A DNA stretch of 5,703 nt from Oxalobacteraceae bacterium (GTDB lineage: Bacteria; Pseudomonadota; Gammaproteobacteria; Burkholderiales; Burkholderiaceae_D), in contig CANFGA010000231.1 in assembly GCA_947446335.1 (NCBI GenBank), positions 1 through 5,703 on the forward strand. The letters are read 5' to 3'. Position 1 is the first letter of the stretch. The number at the start of each line of letters is the position of its first letter. The notes beneath the pieces are model-generated. The model did not search any database. It was not told the origin of the DNA and was given only the letters and a program-made list of their open reading frames with translations. The position numbers and the translations under genes were made by a program. This document shows, in pieces, positions 1 to 5,507 of the stretch.

Positions 1-1605
1 CCCGGCAAGGCGCTGGCGGTGGCCTTGACGGCGATTCTGCATGCCTGGAGCGGACGGCAATGCCACATCGTGGGCGCCAGCGATTATCTGGTGGCGCGCG
101 ATGCTGCTGCGTTGGGCGCGCTGTACCGCATCTGCGGCTGCAGCGTGGCTGCGCTGGCGAGCAGCACTGCGCCAGCCGACCTGGCGCAGTGCTATGGCGC
201 CGATGTGCTGTATGCGACCGGGCGCCAGCTGCTGTCGGACTTCATGCGCGATCATTTGTTGCTGGGCGGCGCCGTCAGTTCCTTGCGGCGCAGCCTGCAT
301 GCGCAGCACATGGCGCAAGACGCGCCGCGCCCGGTCACGCGCGGCACCAGCGTGGCGCTCATCGACGACATCGAAGCGGTGCTGGTCGAAGACGCCGCCA
401 GCCCGGTGCTGATCAGCGCCGCAGGCCATCATTCGGTGCTCGATGGCGCGACCCAGGCAGCCATGGTCGTGATCGATGCCTTGCACGCCGAGCGCGATTA
501 CCAATTGCAGCACCAGCCGCTGCTGCAGGTGCATTTCACTGAAGAAGGCGAGGCCAAGCTGGCGCATCTGGCGCTCAAGCTGCCGCTCTACTGGCAGCAT
601 CCCGTCAGGGCCAGCGATCTGCTGTCGCTGGCCCTGCTGGCGCGCGATGGCCTCGAATGCGAACGTCACTATGTGGTGCGCGAAGGCAAGATCATCGTCA
701 CCGATGACAGCGTCTACCGGCTGCTGGCCGGGCGCTCCTGGCAATTCGGGATGCTGCAAGCGCTCGAAGCGCGCCATGGCTTGCCCTGTTCGGTGCCGCC
801 GCGCACCATCGCGCGCGCGGCCTTTCAGAGTTTTTTTCCGCGCTACCATAGCCTGGCCGGGGCCGGCAGTACGCTCGCCGCTCTGGCGCCGGAGTTGCTG
901 GCCATCTATGGCTTGCCGCTCGCCAGATTGGCGAGCGCCGGACCGCAGCCCGATGCCAGATTCTTCGATCAGCAAGGCGCCAAGCTCGATGCGCTGGTCG
1001 ATCTGGTCGAACAGTTGCACCGGCAATGCTCGCCGGTGCTGGTGAACGCACCGCGCAACGCCGACATGGTGGCGATCGGGCGCATGCTGCTCGAGCGCGG
1101 TATCGCCTTTGCCGCAGCCGACGGCCGGGACGCGGCAGCCGATGCGCAACTGCTGTGGTGCGCCGGACACGAGCTTGCCGCCGAGTCGGGGCATGATGCG
1201 TCCCTTGACGCTGGACTTGATGCGCCCTCTGGCGTCGGTCGCATCACTTTGCTGGTCGGGGCGGCCGGGCGCGGCGCCATCATCGATCCCGCCGCATCCG
1301 CCTTGCATGTGCTGTTGTTCGAGCACTGGGATACGCGCCGCGCCGACCTGGCATTTTTCACGCTCGGTGCGCGCGCCTTCGTTTTCGCATCGGTCGACGA
1401 TGACGTGTTGCTGCGGAATTTGCCACCGTGGGCCGCCTGCCTGCGCCGCCTGGCACGCTGGCCTTTGCTGCGCCGGCGCGCATTCCAGTTGATGGTCGCG
1501 CTGGCGCAGCGCCAGGTAGCCCGGTCAGGCTCGCGTCACCGCCACGCGATGCTGCAAAGAGAAATCCAGCTCGACTCGCAACTGGCATTCTCGAAAAAAA
1601 GCTGA
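1..1605 (+). CDS. Degenerate SecA-like ATPase, C-terminal part (5' end cut by window)
   Basis: This gene encodes a relative of SecA, the ATPase that drives preproteins through SecYEG. The frame is open from base 1; the GTG at 19 is an internal valine. Counting that valine as residue 1, SecA landmarks appear in order: PGKAL just before it at the Walker A site (SecA has GEGKTL), SDYLVARD at 21-28, YATGRQLLSDFMRD at 65-78, IDDIEAVLVEDAASPVLIS at 115-133 (SecA VDEVDS...RTPLIIS), HYVVREGKIIV at 217-227, AFQSFFPRYHSLAG at 268-281, GAAGRGAII at 414-422 (SecA NMAGRGTDI) and ALHVLLFEHWDTRR at 428-441. The Walker A Thr is Ala, the catalytic DE is DD, and the GRSGRQGD arginine-finger segment is gone. 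The preprotein-binding region is only about 85 residues, and the protein stops near the start of the helical scaffold, without two-helix finger or zinc tail. With about 110 residues missing upstream it would be roughly 640 residues, against about 900 for SecA. The frame is intact over 1.6 kb, so it is probably not a decaying pseudogene. It may be a specialised export accessory. The family call is firm; the function is unknown. Confidence 0.82.
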   Translation, partial: PGKALAVALTAILHAWSGRQCHIVGASDYLVARDAAALGALYRICGCSVAALASSTAPADLAQCYGADVLYATGRQLLSDFMRDHLLLGGAVSSLRRSLHAQHMAQDAPRPVTRGTSVALIDDIEAVLVEDAASPVLISAAGHHSVLDGATQAAMVVIDALHAERDYQLQHQPLLQVHFTEEGEAKLAHLALKLPLYWQHPVRASDLLSLALLARDGLECERHYVVREGKIIVTDDSVYRLLAGRSWQFGMLQALEARHGLPCSVPPRTIARAAFQSFFPRYHSLAGAGSTLAALAPELLAIYGLPLARLASAGPQPDARFFDQQGAKLDALVDLVEQLHRQCSPVLVNAPRNADMVAIGRMLLERGIAFAAADGRDAAADAQLLWCAGHELAAESGHDASLDAGLDAPSGVGRITLLVGAAGRGAIIDPAASALHVLLFEHWDTRRADLAFFTLGARAFVFASVDDDVLLRNLPPWAACLRRLARWPLLRRRAFQLMVALAQRQVARSGSRHRHAMLQREIQLDSQLAFSKKS

Positions 1606-1752
1606 TCCGATCAGGGCCCGCGGCAGCGTCAGTTCGCGGATGGTGGATGACCAGACGGTGATGATGATCCGCCTGCGCGCAGTAGATCAGCTGGCGTCAT
1701 CGATGAATTCTGCGGGTGAGGAATTTTTGTGCTCGTTCGATATCGGAGTCTG

Positions 1753-1776
1753 GCTTTTCGCTGCGCAGCGAAAAGC
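1753..1776. repeat. Perfect 24-base palindrome
   Basis: The half-site GCTTTTCGCTGC (1753-1764) is followed directly by its exact reverse complement GCAGCGAAAAGC (1765-1776) with no spacer. Transcribed, it would form a hairpin with a stem of up to 10 pairs and a 4-base loop. No T-run follows on either strand, so it is not a standard intrinsic terminator. It could be a DNA-binding dyad, a REP-like intergenic element or a rho-independent mRNA 3' end structure. Confidence 0.6.
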
Positions 1777-1808
1777 AATGCCACCTGATAGCGGCAGAAG
1801 TGACAGAC

Positions 1809-1837
1809 AAAAAAAAGCCCGCTGGTAAAAGCGGGCT
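1809..1837 (-). terminator. Rho-independent terminator pointing left
   Basis: Read on the minus strand, AGCCCGC (plus 1837-1831), an 8-base loop and GCGGGCT (plus 1822-1816) form a 7-pair GC-rich stem, followed at once by a run of eight T (plus A-run 1809-1816). This is a textbook intrinsic terminator for minus-strand transcription. On the plus strand the hairpin is followed by AAATCC, so it would not serve the SecA-like gene. No minus-strand gene is recognisable to its right before the stress-protein gene. Confidence 0.8.
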
Positions 1838-1973
1838 AAATCCAATTCCTTGCAGAAGTTGGAGGAGACAAACAGAGTATGCTGCGCCTGAAAGCAGATA
1901 GCCAATTTCAATTTCAAATACGTGATATTTGTCATACGAATAATCAGTCCTGCCGCGGTGGTGCCAGGCGTAG

Positions 1974-1999
1974 CCAGTTGCCGTTTCCAGTTGCCGTGC
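1974..1999. repeat. Short tandem duplication (13-base unit)
   Basis: CCAGTTGCCG occurs at 1974-1983 and again at 1987-1996, so two 13-base units lie head to tail and match at about 11 of 13 positions. It lies in non-coding DNA and probably arose by replication slippage. A role as paired binding sites cannot be excluded. Confidence 0.45.
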
Positions 2000-2085
2000 A
2001 TCAGCCTCAGTCTCCAGGCGATCGGCCACACAAGCTTGTTCCTTCGGTCCATGTGCCCATCACCCTATTCGATAGGCAAACTATT

Positions 2086-2114
2086 TCAACAGCAACGACA
2101 AACCTGCTTATACT
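2086..2114 (+). promoter_or_regulatory. Predicted sigma-70 promoter of the stress-protein gene
   Basis: A -10 element TATACT (2109-2114, five of six to consensus) lies 17 bases after TCAACA (2086-2091, four of six to TTGACA). Transcription would start near 2121, giving a leader of about 65 bases before the chosen ATG. No clear FNR/ANR-type dyad is seen nearby, although such sites are common before stress-protein genes of this kind. Confidence 0.42.
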
Positions 2115-2188
2115 TGCCATGGCGATGCCGCGACGTCGGCCCGCATTCTTTTGCTTACAACCCGTTTTTTGACGAAATGGACAACAAC

Positions 2189-3001
2189 ATGGCATTGAAA
2201 AATTTGATGGTTCACCTCGACCAAGGGCCGCGCACGGCAACTCGGCTGGCGCTGGCGGTAACGCTGGCGCGCCGGCATCAGGCGCGTCTGGTCGGTGTCT
2301 TCGGACAACTCGCTGCACCCCAGCAAGTGGGGGCGATCTCGGCTTGGCCGACCAAGGCTTATGTCGAAGCGGCCCAGGCCAGCAAGACGGCATTCGAGCA
2401 AGCCACTGCCGATCTGGCGCAGGCCGAATGGCGCGACATCAACCGCGGTGGCGAAGCCGAGGTGCTGCGCCGCGTGACCGATCTGGCGCGTCATGCCGAT
2501 CTGGTCATCGTGGGCCAGCATGACGAGCAAGCCAAGTCCACCGCCCCGGCCGATCTGGCCGAGGAAGTGGTACTCAATTCCGGCCGGCCGGTGCTGATCC
2601 TGCCTTATGCGGGCAACTTTGATGATGCCGGCAAGCATCCGCTGTTAGCCTGGAGCAATGCGCGCGAGGCGGCCCATGCGCTCAACGATGCGCTGGCGTT
2701 GATCGAAGGCTGCACCGACGCCACCGTACTCTCGTTTTCCACCACGATGGAAGATGCGCGCAGCAGCAGCGATGAAGTCGTGCGCCACCTGGCTTGCCAC
2801 GGCATCGCCGCCAAGTCGGACATCATGCTGGTCAACGACATCGGCATCATGGACATGCTGCTCAACAAGGCCGCCGATCTCGGCTCCGACTTGCTGGTGA
2901 TGGGCGCCCAGGGCCATGTCGGCCTGCCGTTCATCAGCCGCGGCGCCGGCACCCGCTACATCCTGCGCCACATGACGCTGCCGGTGCTGATGTCGAATTG
3001 A
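2189..3001 (+). CDS. Tandem-domain universal stress protein (UspA family)
   Basis: This encodes a 270-residue cytoplasmic universal stress protein made of two fused UspA folds, a nucleotide-binding family linked to survival under starvation, oxidative or low-oxygen stress. Domain 1 (about 1-140) opens with MALKNLMVHLDQGPRTATRLALA and ends with HADLVIVGQ (102-110) and SGRPVLILP (131-139). Domain 2 (about 147-270) opens with HPLLAWSNAREAAHALNDAL, usual for the second half of tandem proteins, and ends with LLVMGAQGHVG...RGAGTRYILRHMTLPVLMSN. That last stretch carries the ATP-binding pattern G-x2-G-x9-G at 239-252, with Ala instead of the usual Ser/Thr after the final Gly and a Thr two residues later. 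Domain 1 lacks the glycine motif and probably does not bind nucleotide by itself. The start is uncertain: an in-frame ATG at 2177 would add MDNN, and neither start has a strong Shine-Dalgarno. The ATG at 2189 fits family N-termini best. The in-frame open sequence back to 1922 precedes the predicted promoter and is unlikely to be translated. Confidence 0.9.
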   Translation: MALKNLMVHLDQGPRTATRLALAVTLARRHQARLVGVFGQLAAPQQVGAISAWPTKAYVEAAQASKTAFEQATADLAQAEWRDINRGGEAEVLRRVTDLARHADLVIVGQHDEQAKSTAPADLAEEVVLNSGRPVLILPYAGNFDDAGKHPLLAWSNAREAAHALNDALALIEGCTDATVLSFSTTMEDARSSSDEVVRHLACHGIAAKSDIMLVNDIGIMDMLLNKAADLGSDLLVMGAQGHVGLPFISRGAGTRYILRHMTLPVLMSN

Positions 3002-3022
3002 GGTCGGTTGCCAGAGGGCTGT

Positions 3023-3622
3023 TCAGAAGGTAGCAGGTTCGGGTTCCTCGGGCCTGATACCTTGCATTCCAATTCCGGTCCACAGCAAGTCCAGGATGCG
3101 GTGCGCGCGCTGCCGGCGTTGGGCCAGATCGCCGTTGCCCAGCGCCGCGCTGAAGACATCGAGCAACTGGGCCAGGTCGCTCGGCTCCAGGTCACGGCGC
3201 ACCAGCGCCGCCTGTTGCGCGGTGCGCAGCAACGGTGTCAACGCCCGCACTGCGCGTTCGTGGATCTCGGACAGCCGGGGCAGGGCGTTGGTTTGCCGGT
3301 TGATCACATCGGCCAGCCCCGCGCTGCCGGCGAAGTTTTCCATCAGCGCATCGAGTACCGTCAACAACGCATCGTCCTGCGTTGCCAGCGTGCCGGCAAG
3401 CCGCTCCAGATCTTGCAAATGATGCTCGAAAATCGCCAGACCCAGGCTGGCTCGATCCGGGAAATGGCGATACAGCGTGGTGCGACTCACCCCAGCCCGG
3501 GCCGCGATATCGGCCAGCGCCACATCGAAACCCTGCAACGCAAACACCTCCGCCGCCGCGCGCAAGATGGCGCTGCGGTTGTCGCTGGCATCACAGCGCT
3601 GTTTTTTTTGAGTCATCTTCAT
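3023..3622 (-). CDS. TetR/AcrR-family transcriptional regulator
   Basis: This encodes a 199-residue DNA-binding repressor of TetR type, a dimer whose C-terminal domain senses a ligand. The N-terminal domain is clear: NRSAILRAAAEVFALQGFDV (residues 15-34) is helix 1, and LADIAARAGVSRTTLYRHFPDRASL (37-60) contains the helix-turn-helix with the family signature T-x-Y-R-H-F. The rest (about 65-185) is helical and unique to the subfamily, as usual, so the ligand cannot be named. The start at 3622 has only a weak GGA seven bases upstream; ATG at 3616 is an alternative, giving MTQKKQ. An eight-A run (plus-strand T at 3602-3609) lies in the first codons. The gene is 110 bases downstream of and co-directional with ndh, and converges with the stress-protein gene across 21 bases. 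Regulation of ndh, itself, or both is the simplest reading but is inferred from position only. Confidence 0.92.
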   Translation of the reverse strand: MKMTQKKQRCDASDNRSAILRAAAEVFALQGFDVALADIAARAGVSRTTLYRHFPDRASLGLAIFEHHLQDLERLAGTLATQDDALLTVLDALMENFAGSAGLADVINRQTNALPRLSEIHERAVRALTPLLRTAQQAALVRRDLEPSDLAQLLDVFSAALGNGDLAQRRQRAHRILDLLWTGIGMQGIRPEEPEPATF

Positions 3623-3680
3623 TTATTATTCCATCGCCACCAAGGGACAGGTTCGATCACACGCGATTTTGCCAGGGTAA

Positions 3681-3700
3681 AGTCTAACCAAAACGAGACT
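3681..3700. promoter_or_regulatory. Inverted repeat upstream of the tetR-type gene (possible operator)
   Basis: AGTCT (3681-3685) and AGACT (3696-3700) form an inverted repeat with a 10-base spacer, centred about 70 bases before the regulator's start. CACC-A-GGTG follows directly at 3702-3710. TetR proteins often bind dyads in their own promoter region, so this is a candidate autoregulatory site. The arms are short, the spacer is long, and I could not place a convincing promoter around it. Confidence 0.28.
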
Positions 3701-3732
3701 CCACCAGGTGACTTCCCCGAGCCCGATACTTT

Positions 3733-5070
3733 TTAATCAAGTCTGATCGATGGCCTCAGCCGCGAATTGATCCTGTCCACCAGCCAGATCAAGCCGCCGC
3801 GCCAGAAGCCGTGCAGGCGCGTCTGATGGCTGCGGTACAGCATCGCGTGGCCGAATTGGGCGACGCGCCCGCGGATGAAGCCGCCTTTGAAAAAGCCGAA
3901 CTTGCCCAGCGAACCGAAGGCATCGTAGCCGCCCAGCGATACCAGCGAGCCGAAGTCGCGGTAAGTAAACGGCGCAATCTTCGTACCCGCCGCCAGCGCT
4001 GCCGGCAGGTGGCTGATCAGATGCTGGGCTTGCTGGTGTGCCACCTGGGCGGTTGGCGGCAGCGGCCGGTCCAAGCCGTCGAGCAACAAACTGGAGCAAT
4101 CGCCGACCGCATAAATCGCCTCGTCGCGGCTCGTTTGCAGCGTCGGCTTGATCACCAACTGATTGCCGCGCGTGCTTTCCAGCCCGGCCAGGTCCTTCAA
4201 AAAATCCGGCGCCTTCACGCCCGCCGACCAGACCATCAACGTGGCGGGGAAGTGGCCGATGCCGTCCAGTTCGAAGCCGTCGGCCCGGGCCTCGGTCACG
4301 CGGGTTCCGGTCATCACCTTCACGCCCAGTTCTTCCAGGCGCGCCAGCGTGGCAGCCGATACATGGGGTGGAAACGCCGCCAGCAAGCGCGGCCCGCTTT
4401 CGATCAAGGTGATGCTGACCCGGCCCGCCAAGCCGGTAGCGCCGTAGGCCACCGAATCCTCGGTCAGTTGCACCAGTTCGGCGGCCAGTTCGACCCCGGT
4501 GGCGCCACCGCCGACGATCGCGATCGACAAGGCGGCATCCTGCGCCAGGCACTGCAACATCCGGATGCGCACTTCGCGGTTGAAAGCATCGGCTTGCACG
4601 CGCGAATCGATCATCAAGCAATGCTGCTGCACGCCGGGTGTGCCGAAGTCATTGGCCATGCTGCCAACGGCGATCACCAGCGCATCGTAAGGCAAGCGCC
4701 GCGCCGGCACCAGCAAGCGCCCGTCCGATGCCAGCAGCGGCGCCAGCAACACTTCGCGCCGTTCCCGGTCCAGTCCGCACAATTCACCCGGCTGATAGAC
4801 AAACCCGGCGGCGCGCGCCTGGGCGATGTAAGTGGTCTGTTGCTCGCTGATGTCGCGCGTGCCCGCCGCAATGGTATGCAGCATCGGCTTCCACACGTGG
4901 GCCGAGTCTCGGTCGATCAGCGTGACGGCTGGCAGCTTGGCACTGCTGCGCTGTTTGCGCCGCAGCCGTCCCAGCGCGCTGGCGATTTCCAGTCCGGCCA
5001 CACCGCCGCCGATGATGACGATGCCCGCTTGCGTGGCAGGAAATTGTTCAATATTTTTTTGCATGGACAT
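3733..5070 (-). CDS. ndh: Type II NADH dehydrogenase (NADH:quinone oxidoreductase)
   Basis: This encodes a single-subunit flavoprotein that oxidises NADH and passes electrons to the quinone pool without pumping protons, attached to the inner face of the cytoplasmic membrane. Counting from ATG 5070 it has 445 residues, normal for NDH-2 (about 400-450). Visible elements are the FAD dinucleotide fold IVIIGGGVAGLEIASALG (17-34), a central segment with YDALVIAVGS (128-137), the second Rossmann fold IAIVGGGATGVELAAEL for NADH (183-199), VWSAGVKAP (280-288), the C-terminal flavin motif YAVGDCSS (320-327) and the quinone-site stretch PPTAQVAHQQAQHL (338-351). The last 35 residues are rich in Arg and aromatics (FWRGGLIWLVDRINSRLR), matching the amphipathic membrane anchor of the family. 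I chose ATG 5070 because GGAG lies six bases upstream; ATG 5082 would add MEWK but has a poor ribosome site. The gene is first in a possible two-gene unit with the TetR regulator and has a promoter overlapped by a dyad. No catalytic motif is missing. Confidence 0.92.
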   Translation of the reverse strand: MSMQKNIEQFPATQAGIVIIGGGVAGLEIASALGRLRRKQRSSAKLPAVTLIDRDSAHVWKPMLHTIAAGTRDISEQQTTYIAQARAAGFVYQPGELCGLDRERREVLLAPLLASDGRLLVPARRLPYDALVIAVGSMANDFGTPGVQQHCLMIDSRVQADAFNREVRIRMLQCLAQDAALSIAIVGGGATGVELAAELVQLTEDSVAYGATGLAGRVSITLIESGPRLLAAFPPHVSAATLARLEELGVKVMTGTRVTEARADGFELDGIGHFPATLMVWSAGVKAPDFLKDLAGLESTRGNQLVIKPTLQTSRDEAIYAVGDCSSLLLDGLDRPLPPTAQVAHQQAQHLISHLPAALAAGTKIAPFTYRDFGSLVSLGGYDAFGSLGKFGFFKGGFIRGRVAQFGHAMLYRSHQTRLHGFWRGGLIWLVDRINSRLRPSIRLD

Positions 5071-5076
5071 TTTCCA

Positions 5077-5080
5077 CTCC
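5077..5080 (-). promoter_or_regulatory. Ribosome binding site deciding the ndh start
   Basis: On the minus strand GGAG lies six bases before ATG 5070 (GGAGTGGAAA then ATG). The upstream ATG at 5082 overlaps this purine stretch and has only a weak GAG before it, and the ATG at 5064 is too far away. This favours the 445-residue form. Confidence 0.6.
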
Positions 5081-5109
5081 ATTCACTCTATATTTTCAGC
5101 AATGCCCCG

Positions 5110-5139
5110 ATCATAGGCTTTTCCGTACATGCGTGTACG
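5110..5139 (-). promoter_or_regulatory. ndh: Predicted ndh promoter
   Basis: On the minus strand TATGAT (plus 5110-5115, five of six to the -10 consensus) is preceded, after 18 bases, by CGTACA (plus 5134-5139, three of six to the -35 consensus). The -35 is weak, which would suit a regulated promoter. Initiation would fall near 5103, leaving a leader of about 33 bases before ATG 5070 with its ribosome site inside it. Confidence 0.42.
5124..5139. promoter_or_regulatory. Dyad CGTACA-N4-TGTACG, likely operator over the ndh promoter
   Basis: The perfect six-base arms CGTACA (5124-5129) and TGTACG (5134-5139) are separated by TGCG. The 16-base dyad covers the -35 element and much of the spacer of the predicted ndh promoter, exactly where a repressor would block RNA polymerase. 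The size fits a TetR-type operator, and a TetR-family gene lies just downstream of ndh. The protein-site match is inferred, not shown. Confidence 0.5.
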
Positions 5140-5178
5140 TTTGTGGTTTTCATTGGTGCGCTGCACAAGCAAATGATA

Positions 5179-5206
5179 TTGACAGCAGGAAATTTTGTCC
5201 TAGAAT
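5179..5206 (+). promoter_or_regulatory. Near-consensus sigma-70 promoter facing right
   Basis: A perfect -35 TTGACA (5179-5184) is followed after 16 bases by TAGAAT (5201-5206, five of six to TATAAT). It is the strongest promoter match in the window. The start point would be near 5213, leaving a leader of about 112 bases before the small gene at 5325. It diverges from the ndh promoter about 40 bases to its left. Confidence 0.68.
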
Positions 5207-5288
5207 GAAATCGTCACCAAACGATGAGTCACGTGGCTACAACAAGGAGAACCGGTCGCAGTCGGGGTCAATCGACGTGAATCGGCAG

Positions 5289-5310
5289 GTTTTCAGTTGC
5301 ATACGAAAAC
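5289..5310 (+). other. Weak hairpin just before the small-gene ribosome site
   Basis: GTTTTC (5289-5294) can pair with GAAAAC (5305-5310) across a 10-base loop, ending two to four bases before the GAGGGAGA ribosome site. In RNA this could modulate access of ribosomes to the small gene, but the stem is AT-rich and only six pairs long, so it may be chance. Confidence 0.25.
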
Positions 5311-5324
5311 TGAGGGAGATCATC

Positions 5325-5507
5325 ATGCATGCGATTCCGAAAACAGTAGCGCTATTAGCTGTCATTTTCTTGCCAGTAATACTGATAAATACTGACAAGT
5401 TGCATAATACCGACAATAGCGCTGACAACAGCGCCGGCACGGCAGTCGATGCGCCCGCGACGCCGCACAGGGTCGACATGCACATGCTGGGGAACGCCTT
5501 CCATTGA
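5325..5507 (+). CDS. Small 60-residue membrane or exported protein, unrecognised
   Basis: I do not recognise this protein. ATG 5325 is preceded by GGGAG at a spacing of six bases, a good ribosome site, and by a near-consensus promoter 120 bases upstream, so translation is credible. The N-terminus has Lys6 followed by a hydrophobic run TVALLAVIFLPVILI (7-21), long enough for a short membrane segment, probably with the C-terminus outside. No Ala-x-Ala signal-peptidase site or lipobox follows, so a signal anchor is more likely than a cleaved signal. The tail is polar, with the small repeat DNSADNSA (30-37), and ends in a His/Met cluster, HRVDMHMLGNAFH (48-60), which might bind metal. The first half is clearly more AT-rich than the neighbouring genes and uses ATA for Ile. 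The same frame is open further upstream (to 5133, or GTG 5277), but the promoter lies inside that extension, so the ATG is preferred. It stands alone and is followed by a repeat block. Confidence 0.58.
   Translation: MHAIPKTVALLAVIFLPVILINTDKLHNTDNSADNSAGTAVDAPATPHRVDMHMLGNAFH

Larger units (their letters stand above)
1606..2176. other. Long intergenic region without a convincing gene
   Basis: Several open frames of 60-120 codons cross this stretch on both strands, but none resembles a known protein. The minus-strand ones run through a strong terminator hairpin. The region contains a perfect palindrome (1753-1776), a leftward intrinsic terminator (1809-1837), a purine-rich SD-like stretch GGAGGAGACAAACAG before an ATG at 1879 that leads a 97-codon unrecognised frame, a 13-base tandem duplication (1974-1999) and the promoter of the stress-protein gene near its right end. 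It is visibly less GC-rich than the flanking genes. It may contain a small RNA or the remnant of a lost gene. Confidence 0.6.

Noticed and set aside
1602..1614. CTGATC-C-GATCAG palindrome across the stop codon of the SecA-like gene, as a terminator
   Set aside because: It leaves no room for a hairpin loop and has no T-run after it. It is probably a chance GATC-containing dyad.
1687..2052. A 121-codon minus-strand frame in the long intergenic region
   Set aside because: A strong minus-strand terminator (1809-1837) lies inside it, so it would not be transcribed whole. No known protein resemblance and no good ribosome site were seen.
1879..2172. A 97-codon plus-strand frame preceded by GGAGGAGACAAACAG
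   Set aside because: The SD-like stretch is good, but the product looks non-protein-like, runs across the predicted promoter of the next gene, and matches nothing I know. It might be a remnant of a gene start.
1922..2188. N-terminal extension of the universal stress protein to 1922
   Set aside because: The extension has no resemblance to the family, and the likely promoter at 2086-2114 lies inside it. Family N-termini begin at the MALKNLMVHLD stretch.
3008..3736. A 242-codon plus-strand frame opposite the TetR-type gene
   Set aside because: It is the antisense shadow of a protein with a clear TetR helix-turn-helix and shows no family resemblance.
3811..5208. A 465-codon open frame on the plus strand opposite ndh
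   Set aside because: It is antisense to the clear NDH-2 gene, has a low-complexity composition rich in Arg, Gln and His from the shadow reading, and has no recognisable domain.
5133..5324. N-terminal extension of the small protein to 5133 (or GTG 5277)
   Set aside because: The near-consensus promoter at 5179-5206 lies inside the long form. The ATG at 5325 has a much better ribosome site and is followed directly by a hydrophobic segment.
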